A DNA stretch of 64,000 bases from Paraburkholderia lacunae (GTDB taxonomy: Bacteria; Pseudomonadota; Gammaproteobacteria; Burkholderiales; Burkholderiaceae). Both the position numbers and the translations under genes were made by a program. The stretch covers positions 62,385 through 126,384 of the forward strand of contig NZ_QHKS01000015.1 in NCBI RefSeq assembly GCF_003353175.1. The letters run 5' to 3'. The notes under the pieces were generated by a model that was given only the letters and a program-made list of their open reading frames with translations, was not told the origin of the DNA and did not search any database. Below, piece by piece: positions 53,074-62,473 of this stretch (the first letter of the stretch is position 1; the number at the start of each line of letters is the position of its first letter).

Positions 53074-54523
53074 AGGCGCGCCGCGCGACGCTGTCGAGAT
53101 AGCCGCACAGGAACGTCGACAGCGCCGGATCGCCGCAGTTGGCGATATTGAAGCGCATCCACGTGGTCGGCGATTGCTGCGGCGAAAAGAGGCTCCCGGG
53201 CGTCAGCAAAAACCCCGCTTCATGGCCGGCGGCCGCCAGCGCGTCCGCGTCGACCCCGGTGTCGGCCCATACAAACATACCCGCCGTCGGTGTCAGGAAG
53301 AGCTTCATGCCGGTTTTTTCCAGCATCCGCACGGACTTCTCCCGCACGCCGTCCAGCCGCGCGCGCAGCCGCTCGACATGCCGCCGATAATGGCCTTCGG
53401 TGAGAATCTTGTAGAGCACGCGCTCGTTCAGTTCGGGGCTGGTCATGCCGACCAGCATTTTCTGATCGCTGACAGCCTTCGCCACGTCCGGTGCGCAGGC
53501 GATGAAACCCACGCGCAGGTTCGGCGCGAGGGTCTTCGAAAAGCTGCTCAGGTAGATCACGCGCTTCAACTGGTCGAGGCTCGCGAGGCGCGTACCCGGA
53601 TTGCCCGGCGGACATAGATCGCCGTAAATGTCGTCTTCGACGACGATGAAATCGTAGGCTTCGGCGAGGCGCAGGATGCGGAACGCCTGCGCGGCCGTGA
53701 GCGAGGTACCGGTGGGGTTCTGCAGCACCGAATTGATCACCAGCATTTTGGGCCGCCACGTCTGCACCAGCGATTCGAGCGCGTCGAGGTCGGGACCGTC
53801 CGGCGTATACGGCATGCCGACCAGCCGCGCGCCCTGCGAGGCAAAGCGCCCGAACATCTGGAACCAGGCCGGATCGCCGACGATCACCGCATCGCCCTGC
53901 CTTACGTAAATGCGCGAAATCAGGTCGATCGCCTGGGTAATGCCGGAAACCATCACGATCTGCTCCGGCGACGCGCCGATTTCCAGTTCCTCCAGCCGCG
54001 TCTGCAGCTGCTGGCGCAGCGGCAAAAAGCCCAGCGGCGTGCCGATCCCGAGCATCTGCGCGCCGCTTTGCCGGCCGAGCGTGCGCAGCGCGTTGGTGAT
54101 CAGATCGCCGTCGAGCCAGCGGCTCGGCAGGTAGCCCAGCCCCGGGCTGCGCTCGGGGCGCGCGCCCGTGTAGAGCATATTGCGCAGCAACCAGACGACG
54201 TCGATCGGCGTCGGCGCGGGCGCGGCTTCGGCGGCCGCCCGGATCTCGCCCGACGCGACGCCGCCGAGCCGCTCGCGCACATAGAAGCCCGAACCGCGCC
54301 GCGACTCCAGGTAACCCTGCGCCACCAGCCGTTCGTACGCCTCGACCACCGTGAAGCGCGACACGCCCTTGTCGAGCGCCAGCTTGCGGATCGACGGCAT
54401 GCGCATACCGGGGCGGAACACGCGCTCCTCGATGCGGCGGCGCGCCCACTGGACGAGCTGCTCGACCAGCGTCAGCAACGCCGTGTCGTGCGGAGCGGGA
54501 ATCTGGGCAAGCGGGACGGACAT
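53069..54523 (-). CDS. MocR-type regulator (GntR helix-turn-helix fused to aminotransferase fold)
   Basis: The 484-residue protein starts at ATG 54523 after TTGGAG. Residues 14-80 form a GntR winged helix (G-M-R-M-P-S-I-R-K-L-A, then S-R-F-T-V-V-E-A-Y-E-R-L-V-A-Q-G-Y). Residues 110-484 are a type I aminotransferase fold with the PLP lysine in S-S-F-S-K-T-L-A-P-N-L-R near 328. MocR proteins sense PLP or its aldimines and regulate metabolism, often their divergent neighbour. Here the divergent genes are a VOC protein, a PLP aminotransferase and RidA. Confidence 0.88.
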   Translation of the reverse strand: MSVPLAQIPAPHDTALLTLVEQLVQWARRRIEERVFRPGMRMPSIRKLALDKGVSRFTVVEAYERLVAQGYLESRRGSGFYVRERLGGVASGEIRAAAEAAPAPTPIDVVWLLRNMLYTGARPERSPGLGYLPSRWLDGDLITNALRTLGRQSGAQMLGIGTPLGFLPLRQQLQTRLEELEIGASPEQIVMVSGITQAIDLISRIYVRQGDAVIVGDPAWFQMFGRFASQGARLVGMPYTPDGPDLDALESLVQTWRPKMLVINSVLQNPTGTSLTAAQAFRILRLAEAYDFIVVEDDIYGDLCPPGNPGTRLASLDQLKRVIYLSSFSKTLAPNLRVGFIACAPDVAKAVSDQKMLVGMTSPELNERVLYKILTEGHYRRHVERLRARLDGVREKSVRMLEKTGMKLFLTPTAGMFVWADTGVDADALAAAGHEAGFLLTPGSLFSPQQSPTTWMRFNIANCGDPALSTFLCGYLDSVARRAS

Positions 54524-54535
54524 AGCGGGCTCCAA

Positions 54536-54578
54536 CTGTACCGAATAGTATCGAAACGATTGTACCGTTACTGTGCCG
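54536..54578. promoter_or_regulatory. Direct repeats, candidate MocR operator
   Basis: Three direct repeats, ctgtaccg (54536), ttgtaccg (54560) and ctgtgccg (54571), lie just upstream of the MocR start, starts spaced 24 and 11 bases. MocR-type regulators usually bind direct repeats. A TACTAT -10-like hexamer for the MocR gene falls between the first two repeats. Confidence 0.45.
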
Positions 54579-54787
54579 GTCGCCGCCGCTACATTTGAGA
54601 CGAGCAGCGGATCATCGAGGCGCCCGACGAGGCGCGCAGCCGCGAATTGACGGTGGCGGCGCAACCGCCGCCACCGTTCGCCTCGCCTGCCGACCCGGTG
54701 AACGGTTATGCTTACGACCCCGGCAGCGTTGCCGTCCTACCCGGCGCGCGCTCCGGTTCACCGCAGAAACCGTTGCTTCGATCCGCC

Positions 54788-55477
54788 ATGACCGTTCATT
54801 CGCTTCGTCTCGATCACCTCGTGATTTCCGCCCGGACCCTCGACGAGGGCGCGCAGTACGTCGCCGACACGCTCGGTGTCGCACCGGCCGGCGGCGGCGC
54901 GCATCCGCTGATGCGCACGCACAACCGCCTGCTGAACCTGTGGGACGGCGTGTATCTGGAGGTGATCGCGATCGATCCGCAAGCCGCCGCGCCAGCGGAC
55001 GGTGGCACGCCGCGGCCCCGGCTGTTCGCCCTCGACGATCCGGCGACCCATGCGCGGCTCGAAAAAGGGCCATACCTGTCGCACTGGGTCGCGCGCGTCG
55101 ACCGGCCGAAACGCCTTGCGACGTGGCAAACGCAGTATCCGCAGCGCATCGCGCCGATCGTGCCGATGACGCGCGGCGAATTCACATGGGGCCTGACCGT
55201 GCCCGACGACGGCGCGTTCCCCGCCTGGCAAGGCGCCGGCGACGGCGTGCTGCCGTCGCTGATTCAGTGGGACACGCCGCGGCATCCGTCGGCGGTATTG
55301 CCGGAGACGGGAATCGCGCTGAAATCGCTGACCGCCGTCCATCCGCAGACCGATGCGATAGCGGCGCAATTGCAATGGCTGGGCGCGGCGCACCTGATTG
55401 CGCTGGCGCCGACCGAAGGCGCGGCGGCGCTCAGCGCCGAATTCGAAACGCCCGACGGTCTACGGACCCTTAAATAA
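54788..55477 (+). CDS. VOC-fold glyoxalase-like protein
   Basis: The 229-residue protein starts TVHSLRLDHLVISARTLDEG and fits the larger glyoxalase-like family (PF13468): N-R-L-L-N-L-W-D-G-V-Y-L-E-V-I-A near 46-61 and an F-T-W-G-L-T-V block near 131. The D-H and Y-L-E pair could bind a metal. Its reaction is unknown. The upstream in-frame region (54647-54787) is not coding in character. It is divergent from the MocR gene and 75 bp before the aminotransferase. Confidence 0.8.
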   Translation: MTVHSLRLDHLVISARTLDEGAQYVADTLGVAPAGGGAHPLMRTHNRLLNLWDGVYLEVIAIDPQAAAPADGGTPRPRLFALDDPATHARLEKGPYLSHWVARVDRPKRLATWQTQYPQRIAPIVPMTRGEFTWGLTVPDDGAFPAWQGAGDGVLPSLIQWDTPRHPSAVLPETGIALKSLTAVHPQTDAIAAQLQWLGAAHLIALAPTEGAAALSAEFETPDGLRTLK

Positions 55478-55552
55478 GCAGCGCGCGCGGGTCGCCGACT
55501 CGCGCGATAATTGAAATTTTGACCGGTTCCAGACACACCAGATGAGGAGACC

Positions 55553-56749
55553 ATGGACCAAAGCGACTTGAAAGCCCCCACGTGGCAATTGTCCGAACGC
55601 GCGCGCAAGCTTACGAGCTCTGCGATCCGCGAGATCCTGAAGGTCACGGAGCGGCCGGAAGTCATTTCGTTCGCGGGCGGTTTGCCGTCGCCGGCCACCT
55701 TCCCCGCCGAGCGCATGCGCGAAGCGTCGGACCGGATTCTGCGCGACGCGCCCGCCGCGGCCTTGCAATACAGCGCGACTGAAGGCTATCTGCCGCTGCG
55801 CGAGTGGATTGCGCAGCGTTATTCGGTGAACGGTGCGCAGATTCGCCCCACCCAGGTACTGATCACAACCGGCTCGCAACAGGCGCTCGACCTCCTCGGC
55901 AAAGTGCTGGTATGCCCGGACAGCCCCGTGCTGGTCGAAACGCCGACCTACCTCGGCGCGCTGCAATCGTTCTCGATGTACGAGCCGCGCTATGTGCAGG
56001 TGCCGACCGACGAGCAAGGCCTGATTCCCGAAGCGCTCACGCCCGAACTGACGGCCGGCGCGCGCCTCCTGTATGCGCAACCGAACTTCCAGAATCCGAC
56101 GGGCCGCCGTCTTCCGGTCGAACGCCGCCGCGCTCTTGCGGCGTTTGCAAAGACCGCACCGTTTCCGGTGATCGAAGACGATCCGTACGGCGCGCTGGAT
56201 TATGCGGGCGAGCCGCTGCCCACCATGCTGTCGATGTCGCCGGATCACATCGTCCATCTGGGCTCGTTCTCGAAGGTGCTGGCGCCGGGCCTGCGGGTCG
56301 GCTACATCATCGCGCCCGAGGAGTTGATTTTCAAACTCGTGCAGGCCAAGCAGGCCACCGATCTGCACACGCCGAGCTTCACGCAACGTATCGTGTACGA
56401 AGTGGTCAAGGACGGTTTCCTCGACACGCACGTGCCGACCATCCGCGCGCTGTACCGCGATCAATGCGCGGCGATGCTGGCCTCGCTCGAACGCCATATG
56501 CCCGAGGGCGTGAGCTGGAACCGTCCGGAAGGCGGCATGTTCGTGTGGGTGCGCTTGCCCGCGCAGATCGACAGCATGAAACTGCTCGAAGAAGCCGTCG
56601 CGCAGAATGTCGCATTCGTGCCGGGCGGTCCGTTCTTCGCGAACGAAGCGCAGCACAATACGCTGCGCCTGTCGTTCGTCACGGTGCCGCCCGCCAAGAT
56701 CGACGAAGGCGTGGCGCGTCTCGCGGCACTGATTCGCGCGAGGGTTTAA
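55553..56749 (+). CDS. PLP-dependent aminotransferase (class I/II, LysN/2-aminoadipate type)
   Basis: The 398-residue protein starts after a gaggag ribosome-binding site. It has V-I-S-F-A-G-G-L-P-S-P near 37-47, L-Q-Y-S-A-T-E-G-Y near 71-79, Y-A-Q-P-N-F-Q-N-P-T-G and the PLP lysine K241 in G-S-F-S-K-V-L-A-P-G-L-R. This is the subgroup of 2-aminoadipate/branched-chain-type transaminases with no DNA-binding domain. It is followed 69 bp later by RidA, which clears reactive enamine intermediates from PLP enzymes, and is preceded by a VOC protein. Confidence 0.88.
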   Translation: MDQSDLKAPTWQLSERARKLTSSAIREILKVTERPEVISFAGGLPSPATFPAERMREASDRILRDAPAAALQYSATEGYLPLREWIAQRYSVNGAQIRPTQVLITTGSQQALDLLGKVLVCPDSPVLVETPTYLGALQSFSMYEPRYVQVPTDEQGLIPEALTPELTAGARLLYAQPNFQNPTGRRLPVERRRALAAFAKTAPFPVIEDDPYGALDYAGEPLPTMLSMSPDHIVHLGSFSKVLAPGLRVGYIIAPEELIFKLVQAKQATDLHTPSFTQRIVYEVVKDGFLDTHVPTIRALYRDQCAAMLASLERHMPEGVSWNRPEGGMFVWVRLPAQIDSMKLLEEAVAQNVAFVPGGPFFANEAQHNTLRLSFVTVPPAKIDEGVARLAALIRARV

Positions 56750-56818
56750 TCGGTCTTCGCCCGCCGCGCGTCACTCGTTACCCGTCACCGAATTTTCACT
56801 ACCGACCAAGGACACGAC

Positions 56819-57283
56819 ATGTCTCAAACGAATGTTTACGACAAGCTCAAGGAACTGGGCATCGAACTGCCGGGCGCAGGCGCTCCGGCAGCCGCTTATG
56901 TGATGAGCGCGCAAAGCGGCAACACGGTGTACCTGTCCGGCCACATCGCGAAGAAGGACGGCAAGGTGTGGGCCGGCAAGCTCGGCGCCACGCTCAACAC
57001 CGAAGAAGGCAAGGCCGCAGCACGCTCGATCGCGATCGACCTGCTTGCCACGCTGCAAGCGCATGTGGGCGACCTGAATCGCGTCACGCGCATCGTCAAA
57101 CTGATGAGCCTCGTCAACTCGACGCTCGAGTTCACCGAGCAGCATCTGGTGACCAACGGCGCGTCCGAACTGATCGCCGACGTGTTCGGCGAGCGCGGCA
57201 AGCATGCGCGCTCGGCGTTCGGCGTGGCACAGATTCCGCTCGGCGCGTGCGTTGAGATCGAGATGATTGCCGAAGTCGAGTAA
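56819..57283 (+). CDS. RidA family protein (YjgF/YER057c/UK114), long form
   Basis: The 154-residue protein reads V-Y-D-K-L-K-E-L-G-I-E-L-P and then A-Q-S-G-N-T-V-Y-L-S-G-H, G-K-L-G-A-T-L-N-T-E-E-G and V-T-R-I-V-K-L-M-S-L-V-N-S. It is a cytoplasmic trimer-forming RidA homologue, slightly longer than classical RidA (about 128) and like the sub-family with L-V-N-G-A-S-E-L. The conserved arginine is not fully evident, so imine deaminase activity is likely but not certain. It is in a likely operon with the aminotransferase. Confidence 0.85.
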   Translation: MSQTNVYDKLKELGIELPGAGAPAAAYVMSAQSGNTVYLSGHIAKKDGKVWAGKLGATLNTEEGKAAARSIAIDLLATLQAHVGDLNRVTRIVKLMSLVNSTLEFTEQHLVTNGASELIADVFGERGKHARSAFGVAQIPLGACVEIEMIAEVE

Positions 57284-57969
57284 GGTCGAGTAACGCGGTG
57301 AAATAACGCGGCCGAATCTGCCTGGTTGCCAGTCTGGCCGGCCAGTCGTTCGGAACGCGTACTGAACGCGTCGCGAGGTGTCGATCACCCGCGGCGCGTT
57401 TTGCATTTGTGGCGAGGTAGATCGTTCCCTCATCACCAGATAGAATCCGCCAACCATCCCACCCTGCCGGATTCACCAGACCCGCCGATGCGAGCCAACA
57501 CTGCACATCGCCTTTTCCGGGCGCCCCTAACGGTAAATTGGCGAATTACTGTCCGTATTGTTTCCTTGCATTGTTTCCATGCATCACGCCCAATTTATGC
57601 GACACGCATGACGACAGGCCTGTCAGAGGCCTGCCACACCTGAACGCCGGACAGCCGAATCCCGATGAAAACCTCGCAAGCGCCCACCCCGCCTCAGCCT
57701 TATGGCCGACCACGTGGTTTGCGAATTCAGCCGGCAGGAATGGCGGTCTGCGCCCGCGTATACCCGATGCGCGAACCCTTCCTTAATCCATTCGCATTAA
57801 GTAATATCGAAAGGTATTCAACGATCTGCGGATGGTCAGGCACGACGCCACGCTCCCTTCCTCTGCGCAGCAGTACCGGCACCTTGGTCACCATGCAGCC
57901 ATCCATGAAATTAGCGCAGTCAATGCTCGCGCAGTTGCAGCCGGCCGGCACCAGGGCTCGGACCGCCAG
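57284..57969. other. Long intergenic region upstream of the GGDEF-EAL gene
   Basis: The 686 bp contain no supportable gene; short open frames lack ribosome-binding sites and typical composition. A TATCG/AGTAATATCG AT-rich patch lies near 57796-57815. No riboswitch or known RNA was recognised. Confidence 0.4.
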
Positions 57970-60330
57970 ATGAGCCAATACCGCTTCTCCGTCCAGCGCG
58001 AAGCCAAACCTCGCCGCGAGCCCGCCGTGTCGCGCCGGCGCGCTTTGCTCGCGATTCCCGCGCTTGGCGTGCTGGTCCTGATCCTGCTTTGGACAGTGAT
58101 CTTCGCGCGGCTATCGGTCGAAAAAGAAGCGACTTACCGCGAAGCGATGGCCTCTGCTGCAATTCTTTCCGCGGCGTTGGAGCAGCACACGGTCAAGGCG
58201 ATTCACCAGGTCGATCAGATCACCCGCTTTGTCAAATACGAGTTCGAGAAAACCCCGAATCACTTCGATCTCGCCAGCACGGTGGAGAAAGGTGTCGTGC
58301 AAAGCGAGACGCTGGTGCAGGTGTCGCTGATCGACGAGCACGGCACGCTGATCGCCAACACGGCCGAACTCAACCCGAAGCATATCGACCTGTCCGACCG
58401 CGAGCACTTCAGGGTCCACGAACACGAAAACGACGATCAGCTGTTTATCAGCAAGCCCGTGCTCGGCCGTATATCCGGCCACTGGACCTTGCAGATGACG
58501 CGGCGCCTGAATCATCCGGACGGCTCGTTTGCGGGCGTCGTGGTGGTGTCCGAAGACCCCAGCTATTTCACCAGCGATTTCTACAATAACGCGGCAATCG
58601 GCCGCGAAGGCGTGATCGCAGTGATCTCGGACAGCGGCACCGTGCTCGCACGGCGTACCGGCAGCGCCGAAAACGCCAACGGCGCGTTCTCGGCAAGCGG
58701 CTCGTATCCGACCTCCGAGCACGTGTCGGGCACCTATGTCGACTCGCTCGACAACGTCACGCGCATCGTGTCGTACCGGCATATCGACGGCTATCCGCTC
58801 GGCGTCCTGGTCGGCCTGTCGCAAGCCGAAGAGTTCGCCGACTACAACCACACGCGCAACGTCTATCTGCTGATGGCGGGCTTCATCTCGCTCGCCATGC
58901 TGAGCTTCTTCGCCGTCGCGACCGGTTTGATCGGCAAGCTGCTCGGCCGCGAGCGCGAGATGACGCATCTGGTCGAATACGACCTGCTGACCGGCTTGCG
59001 CAATCGCTATGCGACGCTGCAAAGCCTGCGGCACGACGTGGCGCAACCGGCCAATCTCGGGCGCCTTGCGATTCTCTTCATCGATCTCGACAACTTCAAG
59101 ACTGTCAACGACACGCTCGGCCACAACGCCGGCGACATCGTGCTGCAAATGACCGCGTCGCGCCTCGCCGCGGCAGTCAACGACGGCGGCTCGTTGAGCC
59201 GCATCGGCGGCGACGAGTTCGTCGTCATGATCAAGGGCGACAACGTCGAGAAGCGCGCCGTGACGCTGGCCGAAGCATCGGCCGAAGCATTCGACAAGCC
59301 TTTCGAGGTCCGCGGCAGCTCCTTCGTGCTGCATGCGAGCATCGGCATTGCGCTCTACTCGGTGGTCAACGAGAGCGAGATCGACCTGCTGAAAAAAGCC
59401 GACCTGGCGATGTACAGCGCGAAAGACGCGGGCAAGAACTGCTACCAGTTCTATTCGCCGCAACTGTCGCATCGCGCGGATCATTTGATGAAGTGGGAAC
59501 AGCAGTTGCGCGTCGCGCTCGCCGAAGGGCAACTCTTTCTCGCCTATCAGCCGAAGATCGATCTGACGCGCCGCTGCATTACCGGTTTCGAAGCGCTGGT
59601 GCGCTGGAATCATCCGCAGCATGGCCTGATTCCGGCCAACGAATTCATTCCGGTCGCCGAATCGACCGGCCTGATCGTGCCGATCGGCGACTTCGTGATC
59701 GAAACCGCCTGCCGCCAGCTCGCGCTTTGGCAGCAGCAGGGCTACGACACGCTGTCACTGGCGGTGAACATTTCGGCGGTGCAGTTCTGGCGCGGCGATC
59801 TGTACGAAACCATCTCGCACGCCATCGAGGAAACCGGCATCTCCGCACGCCGCCTCGAACTCGAAATCACCGAGACGGCGATGATGGAGTACCCCGAACT
59901 CGTCTCGGAGAAAATCTTCGCGTTAAAGCGCCTGGGCGTGCGTATCGCGCTCGACGATTTCGGCACCGGCTATTCGTCGCTGTCCTATCTGAATCGCTTC
60001 TCGGTCGATACGCTGAAGGTGGACCGTTCGTTCGTCCAGGCGATTCCGGGCGACCGCAGCGTCTGCGTGATGGTCACCGCGATCGTCAACCTGGCGCGCT
60101 CGCTCGGACTCACGGTGGTGGTCGAAGGCACCGAGACCGAAGAGCAGATTGCCTGGCTGGCCGCGCTCGGCCATATCGAGGCCCAGGGTTTCCTGTTCTC
60201 GCGTCCGGTCCCGGTGGACGCGATTCCGGCGTTGCTCGAACGCTTCGGCGTATGCGGCATGACGGATCGCCACGCTGCGCACGCCGTCGACAGCGCGAGC
60301 AGTGTGTCCAGCACGAGCGCCAACGACTGA
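57970..60330 (+). CDS. Membrane diguanylate cyclase/phosphodiesterase (dCache-GGDEF-EAL)
   Basis: The 786-residue protein (from ATG 57970) has a membrane helix at about 25-47, a periplasmic sensor region (48-297; dCache-like, with L-S-D-R-E-H-F), a second helix at 298-322, a GGDEF domain with intact R-I-G-G-D-E-F near 410-416 and an EAL domain with F-E-A-L-V-R-W near 539-545 and D-D-F-G-T-G-Y-S-S near 661. Both active-site motifs are intact, so it could make or degrade cyclic di-GMP. Upstream in-frame sequence to 57832 is probably not coding. Confidence 0.92.
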   Translation: MSQYRFSVQREAKPRREPAVSRRRALLAIPALGVLVLILLWTVIFARLSVEKEATYREAMASAAILSAALEQHTVKAIHQVDQITRFVKYEFEKTPNHFDLASTVEKGVVQSETLVQVSLIDEHGTLIANTAELNPKHIDLSDREHFRVHEHENDDQLFISKPVLGRISGHWTLQMTRRLNHPDGSFAGVVVVSEDPSYFTSDFYNNAAIGREGVIAVISDSGTVLARRTGSAENANGAFSASGSYPTSEHVSGTYVDSLDNVTRIVSYRHIDGYPLGVLVGLSQAEEFADYNHTRNVYLLMAGFISLAMLSFFAVATGLIGKLLGREREMTHLVEYDLLTGLRNRYATLQSLRHDVAQPANLGRLAILFIDLDNFKTVNDTLGHNAGDIVLQMTASRLAAAVNDGGSLSRIGGDEFVVMIKGDNVEKRAVTLAEASAEAFDKPFEVRGSSFVLHASIGIALYSVVNESEIDLLKKADLAMYSAKDAGKNCYQFYSPQLSHRADHLMKWEQQLRVALAEGQLFLAYQPKIDLTRRCITGFEALVRWNHPQHGLIPANEFIPVAESTGLIVPIGDFVIETACRQLALWQQQGYDTLSLAVNISAVQFWRGDLYETISHAIEETGISARRLELEITETAMMEYPELVSEKIFALKRLGVRIALDDFGTGYSSLSYLNRFSVDTLKVDRSFVQAIPGDRSVCVMVTAIVNLARSLGLTVVVEGTETEEQIAWLAALGHIEAQGFLFSRPVPVDAIPALLERFGVCGMTDRHAAHAVDSASSVSSTSAND

Positions 60331-60522
60331 TGCGGGGCCGATCCCGGCCAGATAAACGCCTGACACGAACAGTTACAAGCCTCTCATGTTCATGACAGGC
60401 GCACCACCCTAAAACCGGCTACATTCACTCCGTACTACGATATAGCGCGATGCCGGCACGCCGGGCGCGCCAGCATAACAATGATTCCACAGGGCGGGCG
60501 CGTACGGGGCGCTCGCAGCGCC

Positions 60523-61731
60523 ATGCAGACCATCACGAGCCAAGAAGCCGCCAGACGAGGAAAACGGGAACCGCTATGGACGCTGTTCAGGGTCGTGTTC
60601 GGCCTGTCGGCGCTGTCGTGGGGCGGTCTCGCGCTCATGGCACAACTCGAGAATCACTACGTCGAACGTGAAGGCCGGCTCTCGCGTGTAGCGTTTTCCG
60701 ATCTGATCGCGCTGGCCTGGATGGTGCCTGGGCCGGTTGGATGCAATGTCGCCGTGCAAGTCGGACATGCGCTCCGCGGACGCGCCGGCGCCTGGGTGGC
60801 GGGTGTCGCGAGCGTGCTGCCCTTCTTCACGCTGATGACGCTGTTCGCGATCTTCTACCGCACGCCGGTCATACGCGCCGCAGCTTCGCAGACATTGCTC
60901 AATCACTTCAGCGTGGTGCTGGCCACGCTGATCGCGATCACCTGGTATAAACAGACGCGCGCGCTGGTGCGCGGCAAACTCGAATGGCTCGCGGTGGCGC
61001 TCGGCTGCGTAGCGCTCTTCTTTGCGCACAGTCCGGCAGCCTATGTGGTCATGCTCGGCACCGCGTTCGGCACCGGCTGGCTGGTCAGCCCGGATCGCAA
61101 TACGCGAATCATCCTGTCGATCGCGCGTGGCGACTGGCAATTGCTGGCCGCTCTGTGCGTATTGCTGGTGTTGTTTGCGCTGCCGTTGCCGCATCGCTAT
61201 GAACTGGCGCTGCTGTGGCCGCGCCTGGCGGGCGCGGGCATGACGCTGTTCGGCGGCGGCTTCTCCGCGCTGCCGGTGCTCAAGACGCTGTTCGTCACAC
61301 CGGCTATCGGCGTGTCGGACAACGAGTTTACTTTAGCGTTTTCGCTATCGCCGTTGTCGCCCGGGCCGCTGTTGAATGTGGTGCCGTTCTTCGGCTATCT
61401 GGTGGATGGCTGGCCGGGTGCGCTGATTGCCACGCTCGCGCTGTTCGTGCCGTCAGGTTGTCTCGCGGTGCTGGCGCAGCGGCATCTGCGTCAGTTGAAG
61501 ACCCATCCGCGTTTCGAGCACGGCATGCGAATCTTGCGTGCGGTGACGACCGCGTTTCTCGTGGTGGCCGTGCTGCGCATTGCGGCTCATGTGCCGCTCG
61601 AACCCGCGTATCTGTTGACCGCGCTGTTCTCCGGCATGTGCTTCGCGAAGCTCAAGGTGCCGGTGTACGTGGTGTACGGAACAGTGGCCGTGGTATGCGG
61701 GCTGTGGTTTGCTTACGGCACCTTGCCGTAA
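60523..61731 (+). CDS. chrA: Chromate transporter (ChrA family, two CHR domains)
   Basis: The protein is 402 residues from ATG 60523 (an ATG at 60481 adds 14 Arg/Gly-rich residues). It has two CHR-type halves: F-G-L-S-A-L-S-W-G-G-L-A-L near 26-38 and the second G-M-T-L-F-G-G-G-F-S-A-L-P near 241-253, with P-G-P-V-G near the first and S-P-G-P-L-L-N near the second. ChrA proteins export chromate. Many members of the family have not been tested, and no chrB regulator is nearby, so the substrate is inferred. Confidence 0.85.
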   Translation: MQTITSQEAARRGKREPLWTLFRVVFGLSALSWGGLALMAQLENHYVEREGRLSRVAFSDLIALAWMVPGPVGCNVAVQVGHALRGRAGAWVAGVASVLPFFTLMTLFAIFYRTPVIRAAASQTLLNHFSVVLATLIAITWYKQTRALVRGKLEWLAVALGCVALFFAHSPAAYVVMLGTAFGTGWLVSPDRNTRIILSIARGDWQLLAALCVLLVLFALPLPHRYELALLWPRLAGAGMTLFGGGFSALPVLKTLFVTPAIGVSDNEFTLAFSLSPLSPGPLLNVVPFFGYLVDGWPGALIATLALFVPSGCLAVLAQRHLRQLKTHPRFEHGMRILRAVTTAFLVVAVLRIAAHVPLEPAYLLTALFSGMCFAKLKVPVYVVYGTVAVVCGLWFAYGTLP

Positions 61732-61749
61732 GCCTCGCCGTTCCGCGCT

Positions 61750-62208
61750 TCAGAACCCGCGCGACAGCACCGCGACGCCGACCGTCACGACGCCCAGCAC
61801 GATATTGATGAGCACCAGGCGGCGGATCGTGCCGACAGCCTGCGCGCCGTCCGGCCATTTCTGCGCCTGCACCGCGCGGCGAATGCGCGGGAATACCGCG
61901 AAGCGGATATGCCCGAAGATCAGCATCATCACGATGCCGAGGCCGGCCATCGCATGCAACGGCCACGTGGCGTGACCGCCGCCGAATTGCATCAGTAGAA
62001 AACCGCCGGTCAGCAGAATCACCAGCACTGCCGCCGCGACCCAATTGAAGAAGCGGCTGAACACCGATTCCCACAACGGCAAGCGCAGTTGCGGCGAAAG
62101 ATCGGCAATTGCCGGACGCAAACAGAAATGCGCGAACACCATCCCGCCGACCCATACGGCGACGGCAAGCAGATGCAGAAAGAGCGCGAGTTCGATAGCT
62201 TTGTTCAT
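61750..62208 (-). CDS. CopD family integral membrane protein
   Basis: The 152-residue protein (from ATG 62208) has four membrane helices: H-L-L-A-V-A-V-W-V-G-G-M-V-F-A-H-F near 12-28, F-F-N-W-V-A-A-A-V-L-V-I-L-L, P-L-H-A-M-A-G-L-G-I-V-M-M-L-I-F-G-H and R-L-V-L-I-N-I-V-L-G-V-V. The conserved histidines within the helices fit the CopD/PcoD superfamily. Some relatives import copper, others are haem- or redox-linked; the function here is not proved. It converges on chrA with a 18-bp gap. Confidence 0.8.
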   Translation of the reverse strand: MNKAIELALFLHLLAVAVWVGGMVFAHFCLRPAIADLSPQLRLPLWESVFSRFFNWVAAAVLVILLTGGFLLMQFGGGHATWPLHAMAGLGIVMMLIFGHIRFAVFPRIRRAVQAQKWPDGAQAVGTIRRLVLINIVLGVVTVGVAVLSRGF

Positions 62209-62473
62209 GTTGTTTTCCTCTCCCGACGACGCCACACCGCTTATGACGAATGATATTGGCAGCGGCTACTGAGCGCGTTCGACCACGCACTGTACGCGCA
62301 GTTCCATGCGCCGGCGCCCTCTTGACATTCTTTGTAGTTGTAATTGCAGCGCGCCCGATACCGCGACGGCTACACCCCGGATTTTTTTGCTACCCACGGC
62401 GCGCACTTGAAGTTCGACCAGAACCCGAACGCACGCCGCGTTCCCACCTTTGCTTCCTTGCTTTGATTCCTGG

